Below, piece by piece: positions 1-9,994 of a stretch of DNA of 64,000 nucleotides; position 1 is the first letter of the stretch, and the number at the start of each line of letters is the position of its first letter. A program made the translations under genes and the position numbers. Under the pieces are notes generated by a model, which was not told where the DNA came from, did not search any database, and saw only the letters and a program-made list of their open reading frames with translations. This DNA is from Adineta ricciae (lineage: Eukaryota > Rotifera > Eurotatoria > Adinetida > Adinetidae), in NCBI GenBank assembly GCA_905250025.1, contig CAJNOJ010000143.1, forward strand, positions 62,001-126,000, written 5' to 3'.

Positions 1-692
1 CATGGTGGATTATGCATGCAAGCAAGAATTACAAGCAAAAACCTACGATTGATTTACATAAACGATACTCGTACACCATTGGTCGAAAATGTGACAATCA
101 ATGTTGTTAAAACATAAATACTTCTTAACACACGAATTATATTCGAAATCTAGAAATTGGAAAGAAACTAATTTTTAATAAATACGCGATTGTACGAACT
201 TTAGTCTAACATAGTTTATTGATAAATAAAAATCAGTTGAATAGTTGCATCGATGTAAGCGAGTTTATTCTCAGTCATCTATTGTACTTTATAATCTAGA
301 TCAAACGATATGTCCCAGAGCAAGACGACATAGATAATACTGTTCGTATTATCAACGATAGGAAAAAGACACGTGGATCAAATCCGAAATAAAAAGCGTC
401 GGTGATTTTTTTCGTTCTGTCATTTAATATCAATAAACAGACATGATCTTATCGTGCGCTGTTTAAAAGTACAGTATAGAAATAGCTGTTTCCTTACAGC
501 TGTTGCATTCTAACTACTTCTCCATTTGTGACTGTCATCTATGTACGATGTTCTGTTTCTTTCATTCTTTTAAGTCGCATTCAAATTATTGGTTGATTCT
601 AAGCGTGTAATGACGTCTTCTGTTTTGTCATGTGATTATATATTGATCACGTATGTCAAATCTAAGTAGTATTTTGCATTTGACTGTGAATT
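1..692. other. Intergenic, no gene seen
   Basis: AT-rich sequence with frequent stops in all frames. I see no coding exon, RNA gene or repeat. The last part presumably holds the promoter and 5' leader of the gene starting at 693. Confidence 0.5.
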
Positions 693-1172
693 ATGAGTGC
701 CGAAAACGACTGGGTGTTTGTCGAGAACGAGGATGAGACGAATGGCGAACTCGGAGTAGTTGCAATCGAGGAAATTACAGATGGAAATGCCGAAGGGCAA
801 AGCAAGCCAAGTTATGCTGCTACTTTACTGAGAAATATCGAACCAAATCGGCAGCAACAACAACGACCGGTGTTATCATCGACCGGATCAAAAAGGATGA
901 AATCAATGAATAACAAGGATGACGAAGACAAGGGAATCATGTCGTATGTCGAAGCAAAGCCTGGCAGCCAATATCGAAATCCTCGTGACAAAGCTGGTAG
1001 AAATAAAGTTCATGATGCTCGAAAAAGATCGACTTCTCCGCCACGGAATATCGGCAATTCAACAAAAACTGGCTGTTCATTTTGTAATCCTAAATTGACA
1101 AATCGTATTGAACGTACTCGAAATGTACGCCAACAATGTTCGAAAGTAAATTGGAAAGATTACGATTATTAA
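693..1172 (+). CDS. Small hydrophilic hypothetical protein
   Basis: Single-exon reading frame of 159 residues. The protein is very hydrophilic, acidic at the N terminus (ENDWVFVENEDE) and basic from about residue 95 onward, with no signal peptide or membrane segment. A C-F-C pair (around residue 128) is the only cysteine cluster in the middle. It looks intrinsically disordered and I recognise no domain. A canonical AATAAA lies at 1288-1293, about 115 bases after the stop, which supports a real transcript on this strand. Codon use resembles its neighbours. Function unknown. Confidence 0.6.
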   Translation: MSAENDWVFVENEDETNGELGVVAIEEITDGNAEGQSKPSYAATLLRNIEPNRQQQQRPVLSSTGSKRMKSMNNKDDEDKGIMSYVEAKPGSQYRNPRDKAGRNKVHDARKRSTSPPRNIGNSTKTGCSFCNPKLTNRIERTRNVRQQCSKVNWKDYDY

Positions 1173-1369
1173 CTTGAATCAAGTCTTCATAAACATATTT
1201 CGTCTCGATTTGTATATGCTCATCTTTTTGTAAATAGATCAAATACTCACAAAAAGACTAATTCAATCACATGACTAACAGATTGTAAATAAAGAAGTGG
1301 AGATATTTTATTTTCATCATAGATTATATTTTTGAAAATTCAGAGTCACAAATAAACGAAGACACGTAT

Positions 1370-2673
1370 TTAAACTCGTGGTTTTAATACTGCTTGATAC
1401 AAAGTTCTCTGTGTGTGTTCAACTAATGACAAGGTCATTTGTGAACTGTTGACTTCAACCATGCTAAAACCGCCAAGGAGAAGTCCCGTACCCCAAAAAT
1501 ATTTGAGTGAACCGGCAGGAACAGCAGCAGCATGTTTCTGACTATTTTCGACGATATTTCCGGCACCAACAACGAAATAATCCATATGTGAACCATCGGA
1601 ATCTTCTGCCAAATGCTTTAAAGCAGAAAAAAATGTACATTTGATGAATTTTATAAAGTAAATGTTACTTGAAGATTATGATCATGACCACAGATATAGG
1701 TTGTTGCCTTATATTGATGAAGTAAAGGACGAAGACGATCAACAAGACATTTGGTTGGACCGTGTTCAGCAACGGAATAGACTGGAAAGTGGCCACTGAC
1801 GATTAAGTATGGAGCACTTGAAGAGAACTCTTTGAAATTATCCTTTTATTTTTAATGTATCGACTTACGTAGATTGACGGAGTTGGCCTTCAATCCATTG
1901 CCAATAGGCTTCGGCGACGCGATTGTTCTTTGGACCATCTACTTCTGTTTCTTCCCAATCGGTTAAGTTTCCTCCTCCACATAGTAAAACGGTATCAATT
2001 ATAACAAAATCGACCAACTTTTTCGTTTTGTCACTTTCCCATAAGCTGAATGTATAGAAATAATCTGGATAAACCCTGTAGAAGAAATAACACAACATGC
2101 TGATCGATTCGTTGTCTGATCATCAATAAACGGTTTACCATCGATGTGATATTTTGCTGTATTCGATCTGCGCTGAAACGTTACCCAAATGATCATGATT
2201 ACCGGCCAACACATACCAAGGGGTTTGTAAAGATTTGGCGGTGAACACATCTTCGAATGTATGCTAGAAAAGAGGTATTCAATAAAAACGAAAAAAGACC
2301 AATTCATGTTAATCGAACTTTAAAACGTGGATCTGTAACTGATTGAACACCATCATAATAGAAATTGTCACCTAATGCTAACTGAAAGCTAGTATTCAAT
2401 TTTTCACCGATATGACCCATAGCAGCTGCTACTGCTACTTCGGATGGTGTCTTATATGGCACAAATGGTAAACCACCCCAATCACCGACAATCAAAAATC
2501 GTGCATTACCATCATCAGTTGCTTTTGCTACGATATCATTTCGTCCTGCAAAAATTGTAATTCAGAAATGAAAAAGAAAAACGATGGTTGAGTACAAACT
2601 TACCGAAGTTCGATGGAAATCCGAATGAAAATTGATAGAAGATGGTAAGAGAGAAAATCGCGATGAGAAGCAT
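1370..2673 (-). CDS. ACP5: Tartrate-resistant acid phosphatase type 5-like
   Basis: Six exons: 2673-2604, 2545-2319, 2263-2139, 2075-1869, 1816-1669 and 1615-1370, all with GT-AG introns of 53-63 bp, giving 340 residues, close to the usual size of mammalian ACP5. A hydrophobic signal peptide ([15 protein letters not shown]) starts the chain. All metallophosphatase motifs are present in order: [26 protein letters not shown] and GHDHN, so the dinuclear metal site is complete. The family hydrolyses phosphomonoesters in lysosomes or outside the cell. The start at 2673 was chosen because it begins the signal peptide; an upstream in-frame Met at 2760 would bury it. Probably an ordinary functional metazoan gene. 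Confidence 0.9.
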
Positions 2674-2907
2674 GTTGCAGGTATCAAAAACACGCAAATA
2701 GACAAAATGGCGGTGTGAAGAGAAGCACCGGCAAAATATATACATGTCGATTTTTCTCACGATCGAATACGCAGAAGCATTCTATTCTAGAACAATTGAG
2801 TTTTTCGCGTTGTGATAAAAAAAAGGCGTCATAAGCATTACAGATAAGAAAGTTATGTACGTTGAAAAAATTGTCGTTCCATTTTTTTTCTTTTTTATTG
2901 AAAATAT

Positions 2908-3887
2908 CTAAAAGAAAAGTGGAGATTCTTTATTCAATATCTGTACATTGAAACCAATTACTTGTTTAAAATTTGTTAACATAGTTTTAAGTTCTTCGTT
3001 GGGAAGAACGTTCGACAAATTCTTGAAGTCGTTCGGCGTACGTTCAGCAACAACTTTAAGCATTTCTTCGGAACCGTAATGTCGAGTTGCCAAAATCATC
3101 CTACTCAAAGCTGAACGTCGGAGATCATCGTACGCCTGTAGACCTTGGGGAGTAGCATCATATCGATCGAAAGAAAGAATCAATCCGCGAGCAACAAGGA
3201 TACTTTGAGATGCAACATTACTTCCAATTGAATACATAGGATGTGCAGCGTCACCAAGTAATGTGACACGACCGGTCATCGGAAGTTCATTGATAATAAT
3301 CGGTGATTTCACAAGTTGATGAATATCAAGAAAATTCAATTTCATATTGGATGTCAACGGAGGAAGATCGTGCAATCTGACCGATGTTATTCCAGTCAGG
3401 TATTTTAGGAGATGATTGTACTATTACATCAGTGATTCGAGCAGCACAAGTCCTATTGATAAGATCTTTATTTATAGGATAAATGATAAGTTCAACGCCA
3501 TCGGGATTGTCCATGAGAATCATTGTTCGTCCATCCAAGTAAAGTTCATCGGTTGGTTTAATTCCACGATAATTATGAAGTCCTCTCCAGAGAGGACATC
3601 CGTCATCATGATATAAGATTTTGAGTACAGTCGAATTAATTTTTGATTGAGTCGAGCAGCTGTTTCACCGATTTCATCCATTACATGTTCGAGTCCAAGT
3701 TCGTGGAGCAATTCTACACAAAACGAATGAAGGTTAACACCAAGCCAATCGGTTCATGAATACGAGCGGAATATCCATCACTATGCAAACACAGCGTAGT
3801 AACTAGGCTACCTATTCCAGCACCAACAATAAGAACATCGGCAATGTTCGATTCGGTTGTCTCGCGTTCACCATTAATAGATGTCAT
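2908..3887 (-). pseudogene. Decayed FAD-dependent monooxygenase
   Basis: The 3887 end encodes a typical flavin N terminus with the dinucleotide motif VLIVGAGIGS, and the 2908-3375 part encodes the conserved C-terminal block GDAAHPMYSIGS of UbiH/salicylate-hydroxylase-like monooxygenases. Between them the frame changes at least three times: near 3765, near 3640 where about 100 family residues including the second FAD-contact region are missing, and near 3375. The pieces LWRG and DGRTMILMDNP in between fit the family, but no GT-AG intron of normal size repairs these breaks. I therefore call an inactivated gene. The closest known families are bacterial and fungal, so the ancestor was probably acquired horizontally. 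Sequencing indels could explain single shifts but not the internal deletion. Confidence 0.75.
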
Positions 3888-4580
3888 TGTGCTGTTAGAA
3901 ATGACCGACCTAATTCATCGATTCGTTCAATATGACAATAAAAGAAAGCATACGAAACGTGTCGTAGGAAGGAAGAAAACAATTATGTCACCTATAATCA
4001 AGTAGAGAAACGAAAAATAATACACATAATAGGATATATTGTGTCGTCATTTAAATCATCGATTAACACTTTGTTCAACTTATCAAATGAAATTTTTAGT
4101 ATCAAATATTGTACTATACGGTTTTCTATATTACGAACATTATCAATGACTATAATCCGAATAACACAATACGGTAGGCTATATCCATTCGACAAAACAA
4201 AGTAAAACTGACTTTGCTAGTGCGTTAATTGTTTTCACATTTTATAATATTCGGCATGCGCTTGATACAATGATTTATTCTATTGAATATTCTTCATCTG
4301 GTTTCTTTTCTTACGTTTATCTCTTTCGCATGAGCTCTTGGCAATGATTGTTGTGAAATGCATGTCGTCAAACTGTCAAGATATATAATAAATCAGTAAA
4401 TCTGTTCGATCGATACGTACTGTAAATAGGTTTTTCCTGATCTTATCCTTACCCTTTTGTAGTATGTCCGAAAATTATAAGGAAAACAAGACAGATATCA
4501 GCTACTATGATGATATTATATTTATCAAATAAATAATGAGTTCTATACAAAAAAATAATTTTCGACGAAATACTCGTCCG
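3888..4580. other. Intergenic, no gene seen
   Basis: About 690 bases between two minus-strand genes. It is AT-rich with only short random frames. It includes the 5' flank of the monooxygenase relic and the 3' flank of the VWA gene. Confidence 0.5.
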
Positions 4581-5876
4581 TTAAGAAAAAAAACCAAACC
4601 CCATATCATCATCATCGCATTCTTCTTTCAGATGAGCATGATGGTGGTAACCTTGTGAAATAATTTTTGAACTCATATTTTTGTCTTGGAATTTTTTCTG
4701 CATATGCTCGGCTAATCGAAGTAGCATGGATACCGATCCCTTTTCGTCATCAAATTGTTCAGCATCTTTAAGTAGTTGAATTTGTTTTTCGACAACTTCA
4801 ATCGCAGCCTGTCGTTGACCATCTGCCATCAATTGAGCAATTTGTTTATCCATTTCAGATGCTTGTTGAGAAGCATACATAATCTTCACGCGAGGATCAA
4901 CATCTACAACAAGTGCATCATCTTCAACAAATCGAATCGATAATGTATTTTTAATGGAGCATGGTTCACCAAGAAGATTATCTGGTTGATTATATCGTAA
5001 TTCGTAGGTGAGAACTTCCACATCAGTGTTCGCTGCGCCGGTAGTCGTAAACTCACATAGAATGGATCGAGAGTTATTGCTAAAGAGATCGCCAAGACTT
5101 GCCCCAGCAACGAGATCGTCATGTCCCCAAATTTTGGTGACAGTTGCTCCATTTTTACCACGCACAAGAAGGCGAACACGAGAAGCACATACACCAAAGA
5201 CACAAACAAGTGCTTTAGTAACAAGTAATTCGATCAAATCAGACGAAGCAAGAAAATAAAATCGTGCTCCACCAGAATCAGCAATACCTTTCATAATTTC
5301 GCTGTCGAAATCGGCACCAATGCCAAACGAGTCAGTTATAATACCTTTTGTATTGTATCCCGCAACGAGTTTCGTTAACGCTTCTCGCGTTCTCATTCCA
5401 ACATTGGCTTGGCCATCAGAAAAGAGGAACATTCGTCGTGCAAATCCTTCGTAAACATATTTTTCAAGAAGGCCTGCACCGATTTCGAGAGCACCGGATA
5501 TGTTTGTTGATCCAGCCGTTTCAATATCTTCGACCAAAGGATAAAGATATTGACGAGAAGATGCTCGTGCATTTTCAAAGATAACAGACACATCACTATC
5601 GTAAGCTACGAGATGAACAACATCGTCATCATGAAGAAGATTGAGAACGGACACAACAGCTTTCTTGGCAAATGTTAATTTGTCGTTCGATTCCATCGAA
5701 CCACTGCGATCAAGAACAAGGACAAGATTGAGTGGTGTGCGTTTGTTTTTTTCTTCTTTAGCTTTCGTTTCGATGTCGAACCGAACTTTTTTCGTATTTA
5801 AAACTCCACTAAGAGAATTTGGATTGTCTGGAATGCAACGAAGATGAATCGTAGCCAGTTCGTTTTCAGCAGTCAT
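4581..5876 (-). CDS. VWA-domain protein, intronless, 431 aa
   Basis: One uninterrupted 431-residue frame. A von Willebrand factor A domain spans about residues 47-220. The metal-ion-dependent adhesion site is complete: D56-x-S58-x-S60, a threonine at about 124 in the GSTN turn and D154 in FSDGQ. No signal peptide or membrane segment is visible, so a cytosolic protein is likely. The C-terminal half is a beta-rich then helical region ending in a His- and Asp-rich tail. Architecture and lack of introns resemble bacterial and protist stand-alone VWA proteins (YfbK-like) rather than animal matrix proteins. Metal-dependent protein binding is the expected role; the partner is unknown. Horizontal origin is an inference. 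Confidence 0.8.
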   Translation of the reverse strand: MTAENELATIHLRCIPDNPNSLSGVLNTKKVRFDIETKAKEEKNKRTPLNLVLVLDRSGSMESNDKLTFAKKAVVSVLNLLHDDDVVHLVAYDSDVSVIFENARASSRQYLYPLVEDIETAGSTNISGALEIGAGLLEKYVYEGFARRMFLFSDGQANVGMRTREALTKLVAGYNTKGIITDSFGIGADFDSEIMKGIADSGGARFYFLASSDLIELLVTKALVCVFGVCASRVRLLVRGKNGATVTKIWGHDDLVAGASLGDLFSNNSRSILCEFTTTGAANTDVEVLTYELRYNQPDNLLGEPCSIKNTLSIRFVEDDALVVDVDPRVKIMYASQQASEMDKQIAQLMADGQRQAAIEVVEKQIQLLKDAEQFDDEKGSVSMLLRLAEHMQKKFQDKNMSSKIISQGYHHHAHLKEECDDDDMGFGFFS

Positions 5877-6140
5877 GGTGAGTTAATATACACTGAAATT
5901 GCTCTTCGTTAAGAAAGAGTTAAAGTCACATATGTATTGTTCCTACCGTTCGAAAAAGAAAAATGCTGTGAAGATTTTACCTTGTCGCGTAATAAAACAT
6001 TGAATGAATACATATTCAAGGTGAGCTATTCCTTTTATATGTCGCACACTTGGAGGAGCTGTTGTGCAATACTGATTTGAGTCATGTTATTTCGTAAGTG
6101 TTATAAAAATACCAGATAAGTCAGCTATACCACGATTCCA

Positions 6141-6349
6141 ATGAAATTCATTCGTTTCAATCTCTTACTCATTTCAACATTCCTGTTACGTAAATTTTAT
6201 CTTTATGGTATCAAGTACTTGGTATTGTAGTCATGTCGTTTTCCAAAAGCATTCATTACTGGAGTGACAGACATAATTGGAAGAGCATTTTTAAACGGCA
6301 AAAACGAAGATATTTTTGTAAACGAGTATTGAGTACCGCTAAGTGTTAA
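6141..6349 (+). CDS. Candidate small secreted peptide precursor, 55 aa
   Basis: Two exons, 6141-6189 and 6231-6349, joined by a 41-bp intron (GTAAAT...TTGTAG), give 55 residues. The first exon is a good signal peptide (MKFIRFNLLLISTFLL). The mature part is short and strongly basic, with possible convertase sites K38-R39, K41-R42-R43 and K47-R48, and only two cysteines, C46 and C55, which could form a C-terminal loop. This layout is that of a neuropeptide or antimicrobial peptide precursor, but I recognise no family and there is no repeat or amidation glycine. Evidence is limited to signal peptide, splice signals and frame; it could be fortuitous. Confidence 0.35.
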
Positions 6350-7216
6350 TGCATGAGCAAATGCCACTAGGACAATTCGCTGACATGATAATATTATTAA
6401 TTAACAGCGTTACATATGTAACTCAATTAATATAAAAACTATACTATTACCAATAATGTCGTTAGTGACACTAAGTGGAATTGAATAATCTAATGGTATT
6501 GTGAACAAGAAATATAGACTATTTGAAAATTTAATATAAATTGCTTCAAACCTACCAAAATATATATAAAATACAGAACTTAAATATTTAAAAATACGAA
6601 ATCTTTTAACGGAGAACTTTACTGAGTTGATGGATTTCCCAATCTTCTGAACTAAGCAAAAGTTCGGGAAAATTTTGCCGGGAAAATGACTCCAAAATAG
6701 TGAGTAATTTTTATCATAGTTCATTTAGCAAATATTCGACCGATTTTACAACATATGTCTGTTCTTTTGTGAGTGAAAATCTGAAAGGTTTTTCGTCAGA
6801 TACAAATTAGTTGAAAACACTGATTGCTATATAGAATGAGCTTCACTTCCTAACAAAGATCCTAATTAGGATACGGTTTCAGTTAATGTAGCAGTGTTAC
6901 AGTATACAGAATAAACTATCAAGCCTCATAAATTTATAAGAGGATCCGTTTTTCATTAAAAACAACATTAGTATTTGATACTATTTTAATCAGAACTATG
7001 AAATATTTAGCTGTTTTTTTGTTGAATCTGTTTTCATTACATATCTTGAAATCTTGCGTTTTTACGAACTACATTTTTGGGTTGTACAAATGTGTCGACC
7101 CTTTTGCAACGTTTACGTCTCTCTCTCTCTCTATCTGTAAATTATGTTAATCTTGTCACAACTAATTAATTACACGAGTAATTACTTGTGCGACGAATTA
7201 TCCGTTCACCGTAGGC
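6350..7216. other. Intergenic with a short CT microsatellite
   Basis: AT-rich, stop-filled sequence. The only landmark is a short (CT)n tract around 7118-7135. The minus-strand frame at 6410-6724 is Phe/Ile/Lys-rich with no recognisable domain and is probably fortuitous. Confidence 0.45.
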
Positions 7217-7468
7217 ATGTTAAACAAGACAGTTATATCAGGATTATCCGTATCAAAATGGAAAGGTAGCATATTGAAACACGAAGCTTTTAAGTATCAT
7301 TTTGATGCATATCATCTTCGAATTACATTTCTTGGAGAAGACCGACTATTATTGGAATATCTGCCAGTATCATATGACACGATAGATGTTTTCTTTGCTG
7401 TCTATGTCCCAGCTGGTGGAGAACGAATCTCTGTTCAAGAGAACGTAAGAGAAGTGCAAAATAACTGA
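7217..7468 (+). CDS. Unrecognised short reading frame, possible exon
   Basis: 83-residue frame with protein-like alternation of hydrophobic and charged residues (for example LRITFLGEDRLLLEY) and codon use like real exons here. The ATG is preceded at once by a CACCGTAG acceptor-like sequence, so this may be the last exon of a longer gene rather than a complete one, but I find no convincing upstream exon. Predicted mostly beta. No family recognised; it may be a gene fragment. Confidence 0.3.
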   Translation: MLNKTVISGLSVSKWKGSILKHEAFKYHFDAYHLRITFLGEDRLLLEYLPVSYDTIDVFFAVYVPAGGERISVQENVREVQNN

Positions 7469-7650
7469 AGAAACTTTCCTCCTGGTACAAATTAAATTTT
7501 AAACAAAAAACAAACTGAATAGAAAATTAGAGGTCAAAAGAAATGATATCCATATGCATGTCTGACGAACGTCTTTTTATTATTTAAAAATATTTTATTT
7601 ATAATCATTTTCAGGATACTCCAAAAATTCATATTCTCATACTGAACTGA

Positions 7651-8753
7651 TCAGTCTTTCGCGTAAATCTGTTTATGTGTTCTAAATGATAACAAATTCT
7701 TCAAATGCTTTCGATTGTACATTTTCTTCATATGAGGCGCCAGGTATGGTATAAAAATTGAAGTGATAATCAGAGCAACAATAGTTAAAACCCATTCCAA
7801 CGGCACTAACCATGTTGGAAGTTTACCATAGATAAGATAAATAATAGGGAAAACAGCATGCGGTATAGCACTTGACGAAAGAACTGTTAGTAAACGAATT
7901 ATGCGTTTTNATGAGGCGCCAGGTATGGTATAAAAATTGAAGTGATAATCAGAGCAACAATAGTTAAAACCCATTCCAACGGCACTAACCATGTTGGAAG
8001 TTTACCATAGATAAGATAAATAATAGGGAAAACAGCATGCGGTATAGCACTTGACGAAAGAACTGTTAGTAAACGAATTATGCGTTTTAAAATAGTCAAA
8101 TCTCGACGAACGCGAACTCGTTGCTTGAAAGTAACAATAGTGGAACTATTCTTTCGAACATAACATATTGTATGGAAATAACAACAAGCCATAATAGTGA
8201 ATGGAAGGAGGAATCCAACTAGACAAACTGTTAACGATCCACGCATATTTGCCGGCGAGAACTGACAATAAAAGTTATATGGTAAATATTGAATATCACC
8301 TATCATCAAACTTGGAAACAATTCCACTGCAGACAGAATCCATTGACCTATTAAAATGATGACATACAAACTAAACGGTTGACGTGTCGTTTGTAACGGA
8401 TAAAGAATTCGACAGATACGATAGATCGCTTGGATTGAAAATGAATGGAAAAATGTATAACCGCAAATGTAAAGAACATAAGCTCTAAGACGACATGACC
8501 GAACATCGAATGACAGATGAGGGTACAAATATCCATAAAGATAATGAAGGGACATGTCAATGAAAAGACAACTGATAAAAAACACGGCAATATAAGTATT
8601 GGCAATAAGGAGGCAATGAATACATTTGCTTTTGATCGCTATTCGATGGAGAATCATAACAATGAAAATAAAAGCCACGATACATATCTGAACGCACGAT
8701 AAAATGAAAATAATGGAGTACAGAATAAGATTTACACATTCTTTGGACATCAT
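7651..8753 (-). CDS. Rhodopsin-like GPCR, split by assembly artefact
   Basis: The frame starts at 8753 (MMSKECVN) and shows successive hydrophobic membrane helices, a cysteine before helix 3 and a degenerate DRY region (YRICRILYP). It is interrupted at the N at 7910: bases 7732-7909 and 7911-8088 are identical 178-bp copies. Dropping one copy plus the N leaves a continuous frame of about 307 residues ending at 7651 with a basic cytoplasmic tail, the normal size for this family. The gene itself is therefore probably intact. Likely plasma-membrane receptor of the rotifer FMRFamide-receptor-like expansion; ligand unknown. Confidence 0.8.
7732..8088. repeat. 178-bp direct duplication around an N
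   Basis: Bases 7732-7909 and 7911-8088 are identical, separated by a single N at 7910. This is the signature of two overlapping contig ends joined without merging, not of a biological tandem duplication; it breaks a GPCR frame that is otherwise open. Confidence 0.9.
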
Positions 8754-9994
8754 GAACTACGACTTTACAATTTGTGCGTTACACTCAGATAAACAATGAG
8801 TTTAACTACCTTTAATTATCTAGAAAATGTTTAATAAATATTAAATAAATAAAAAGAAGAAACTGAAAATGACTTCTGTGCAATAGAATTTGTTAATGAA
8901 GAAGGAAACGCTCTCAACATATTATACTTACTGATGCAATAAAATAATGATGACGGTTGTCACCAAACGAAAAACATCGTAAACGGTTTGCGGTGTTAGT
9001 GATAGAAAGTACATAATCCCAAATAGGATGATGATTCACGAGAGAAAAAGCAGTCTTAGGAGAGCTTAAGCTTGTGATTTAGATTAAAAGTTCTTTATGG
9101 TTTCAAAAATTTCTCTCCAAATGTTCAAAAAACTACTGTTGTCTTCATCATTTTCTTTTTTGTTTTTTCTTTCTATTCGTTCAAACATTAGAATTGTCGA
9201 GAAGCAAATGAAGGATATATAGTCCACATATGATCAAAGTACAACAGTATATAGAGAAACGGAGAGGAACGAGATTAGTGATGTCATTGAGCACAGGAAG
9301 GATTCATAATACTTTGTAGTTACTTTTCAAACGATGAATCTAGAGTTTCTGATTACTATTTTGAAGAAAAGAGAAAAGCTCGTGTTTCCATTTGGTTTGA
9401 ATTACAGAAGTTGTTGTTCTGTTTTCTAAAGAAAAAGAGGAAATTGGAAGCAGCTTTACTCGAAACTCTATGAATTCAAAATACGGATTTTAAAACGTCC
9501 TTCGAATGGTTTGACATACATTTCAGACAAAACAATAAGATAAATACGTAGAAAATACCAAGCAGATAGGAGGAAAGTTGCATGCTCACTGTGTTTAAAA
9601 CCTCTTAGTAGTTCAAACTGTGGCTTATTCGGTGTTCTTTCTTCGTATATGGCGTTACTTAGCAAACTTCGGATTTGCTATCTAATTCTATGATTTTAAT
9701 CATTGATATTGATCTAATTTCCATTTCTTTTGTACTTCATCAATTTAATGCATTTGAAAACAAAGGAAAAAACTGAGGTCTTCTATTATATGAACCCCGC
9801 CTTCTGAAGAAAAGAAAAATATGAAACAAATCACTGGCAAAAGAAACAAAGATTACTATCTTATCATGTATTTACTTTCTAATAAAGATTCAAGGCACGT
9901 TATCTATGACACGATCAAAACACGATATTTGATTAGTCAAGAGCAACACTGGTATAATATTTTTGCTTGTTTCTCATCTGTTTTTCGATAGCAA
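8754..9994. other. Intergenic, no gene seen
   Basis: About 1.2 kb separating two genes that point away from each other, so it should hold both promoters. I see no conserved element and no convincing exon. The 65-codon minus-strand frame at 9468-9665 has no recognisable features. Confidence 0.5.

Noticed and set aside
4904-5847. Several overlapping frames on both strands inside the VWA gene
   Set aside because: They are shadows of the 431-residue frame, which has complete MIDAS motifs.
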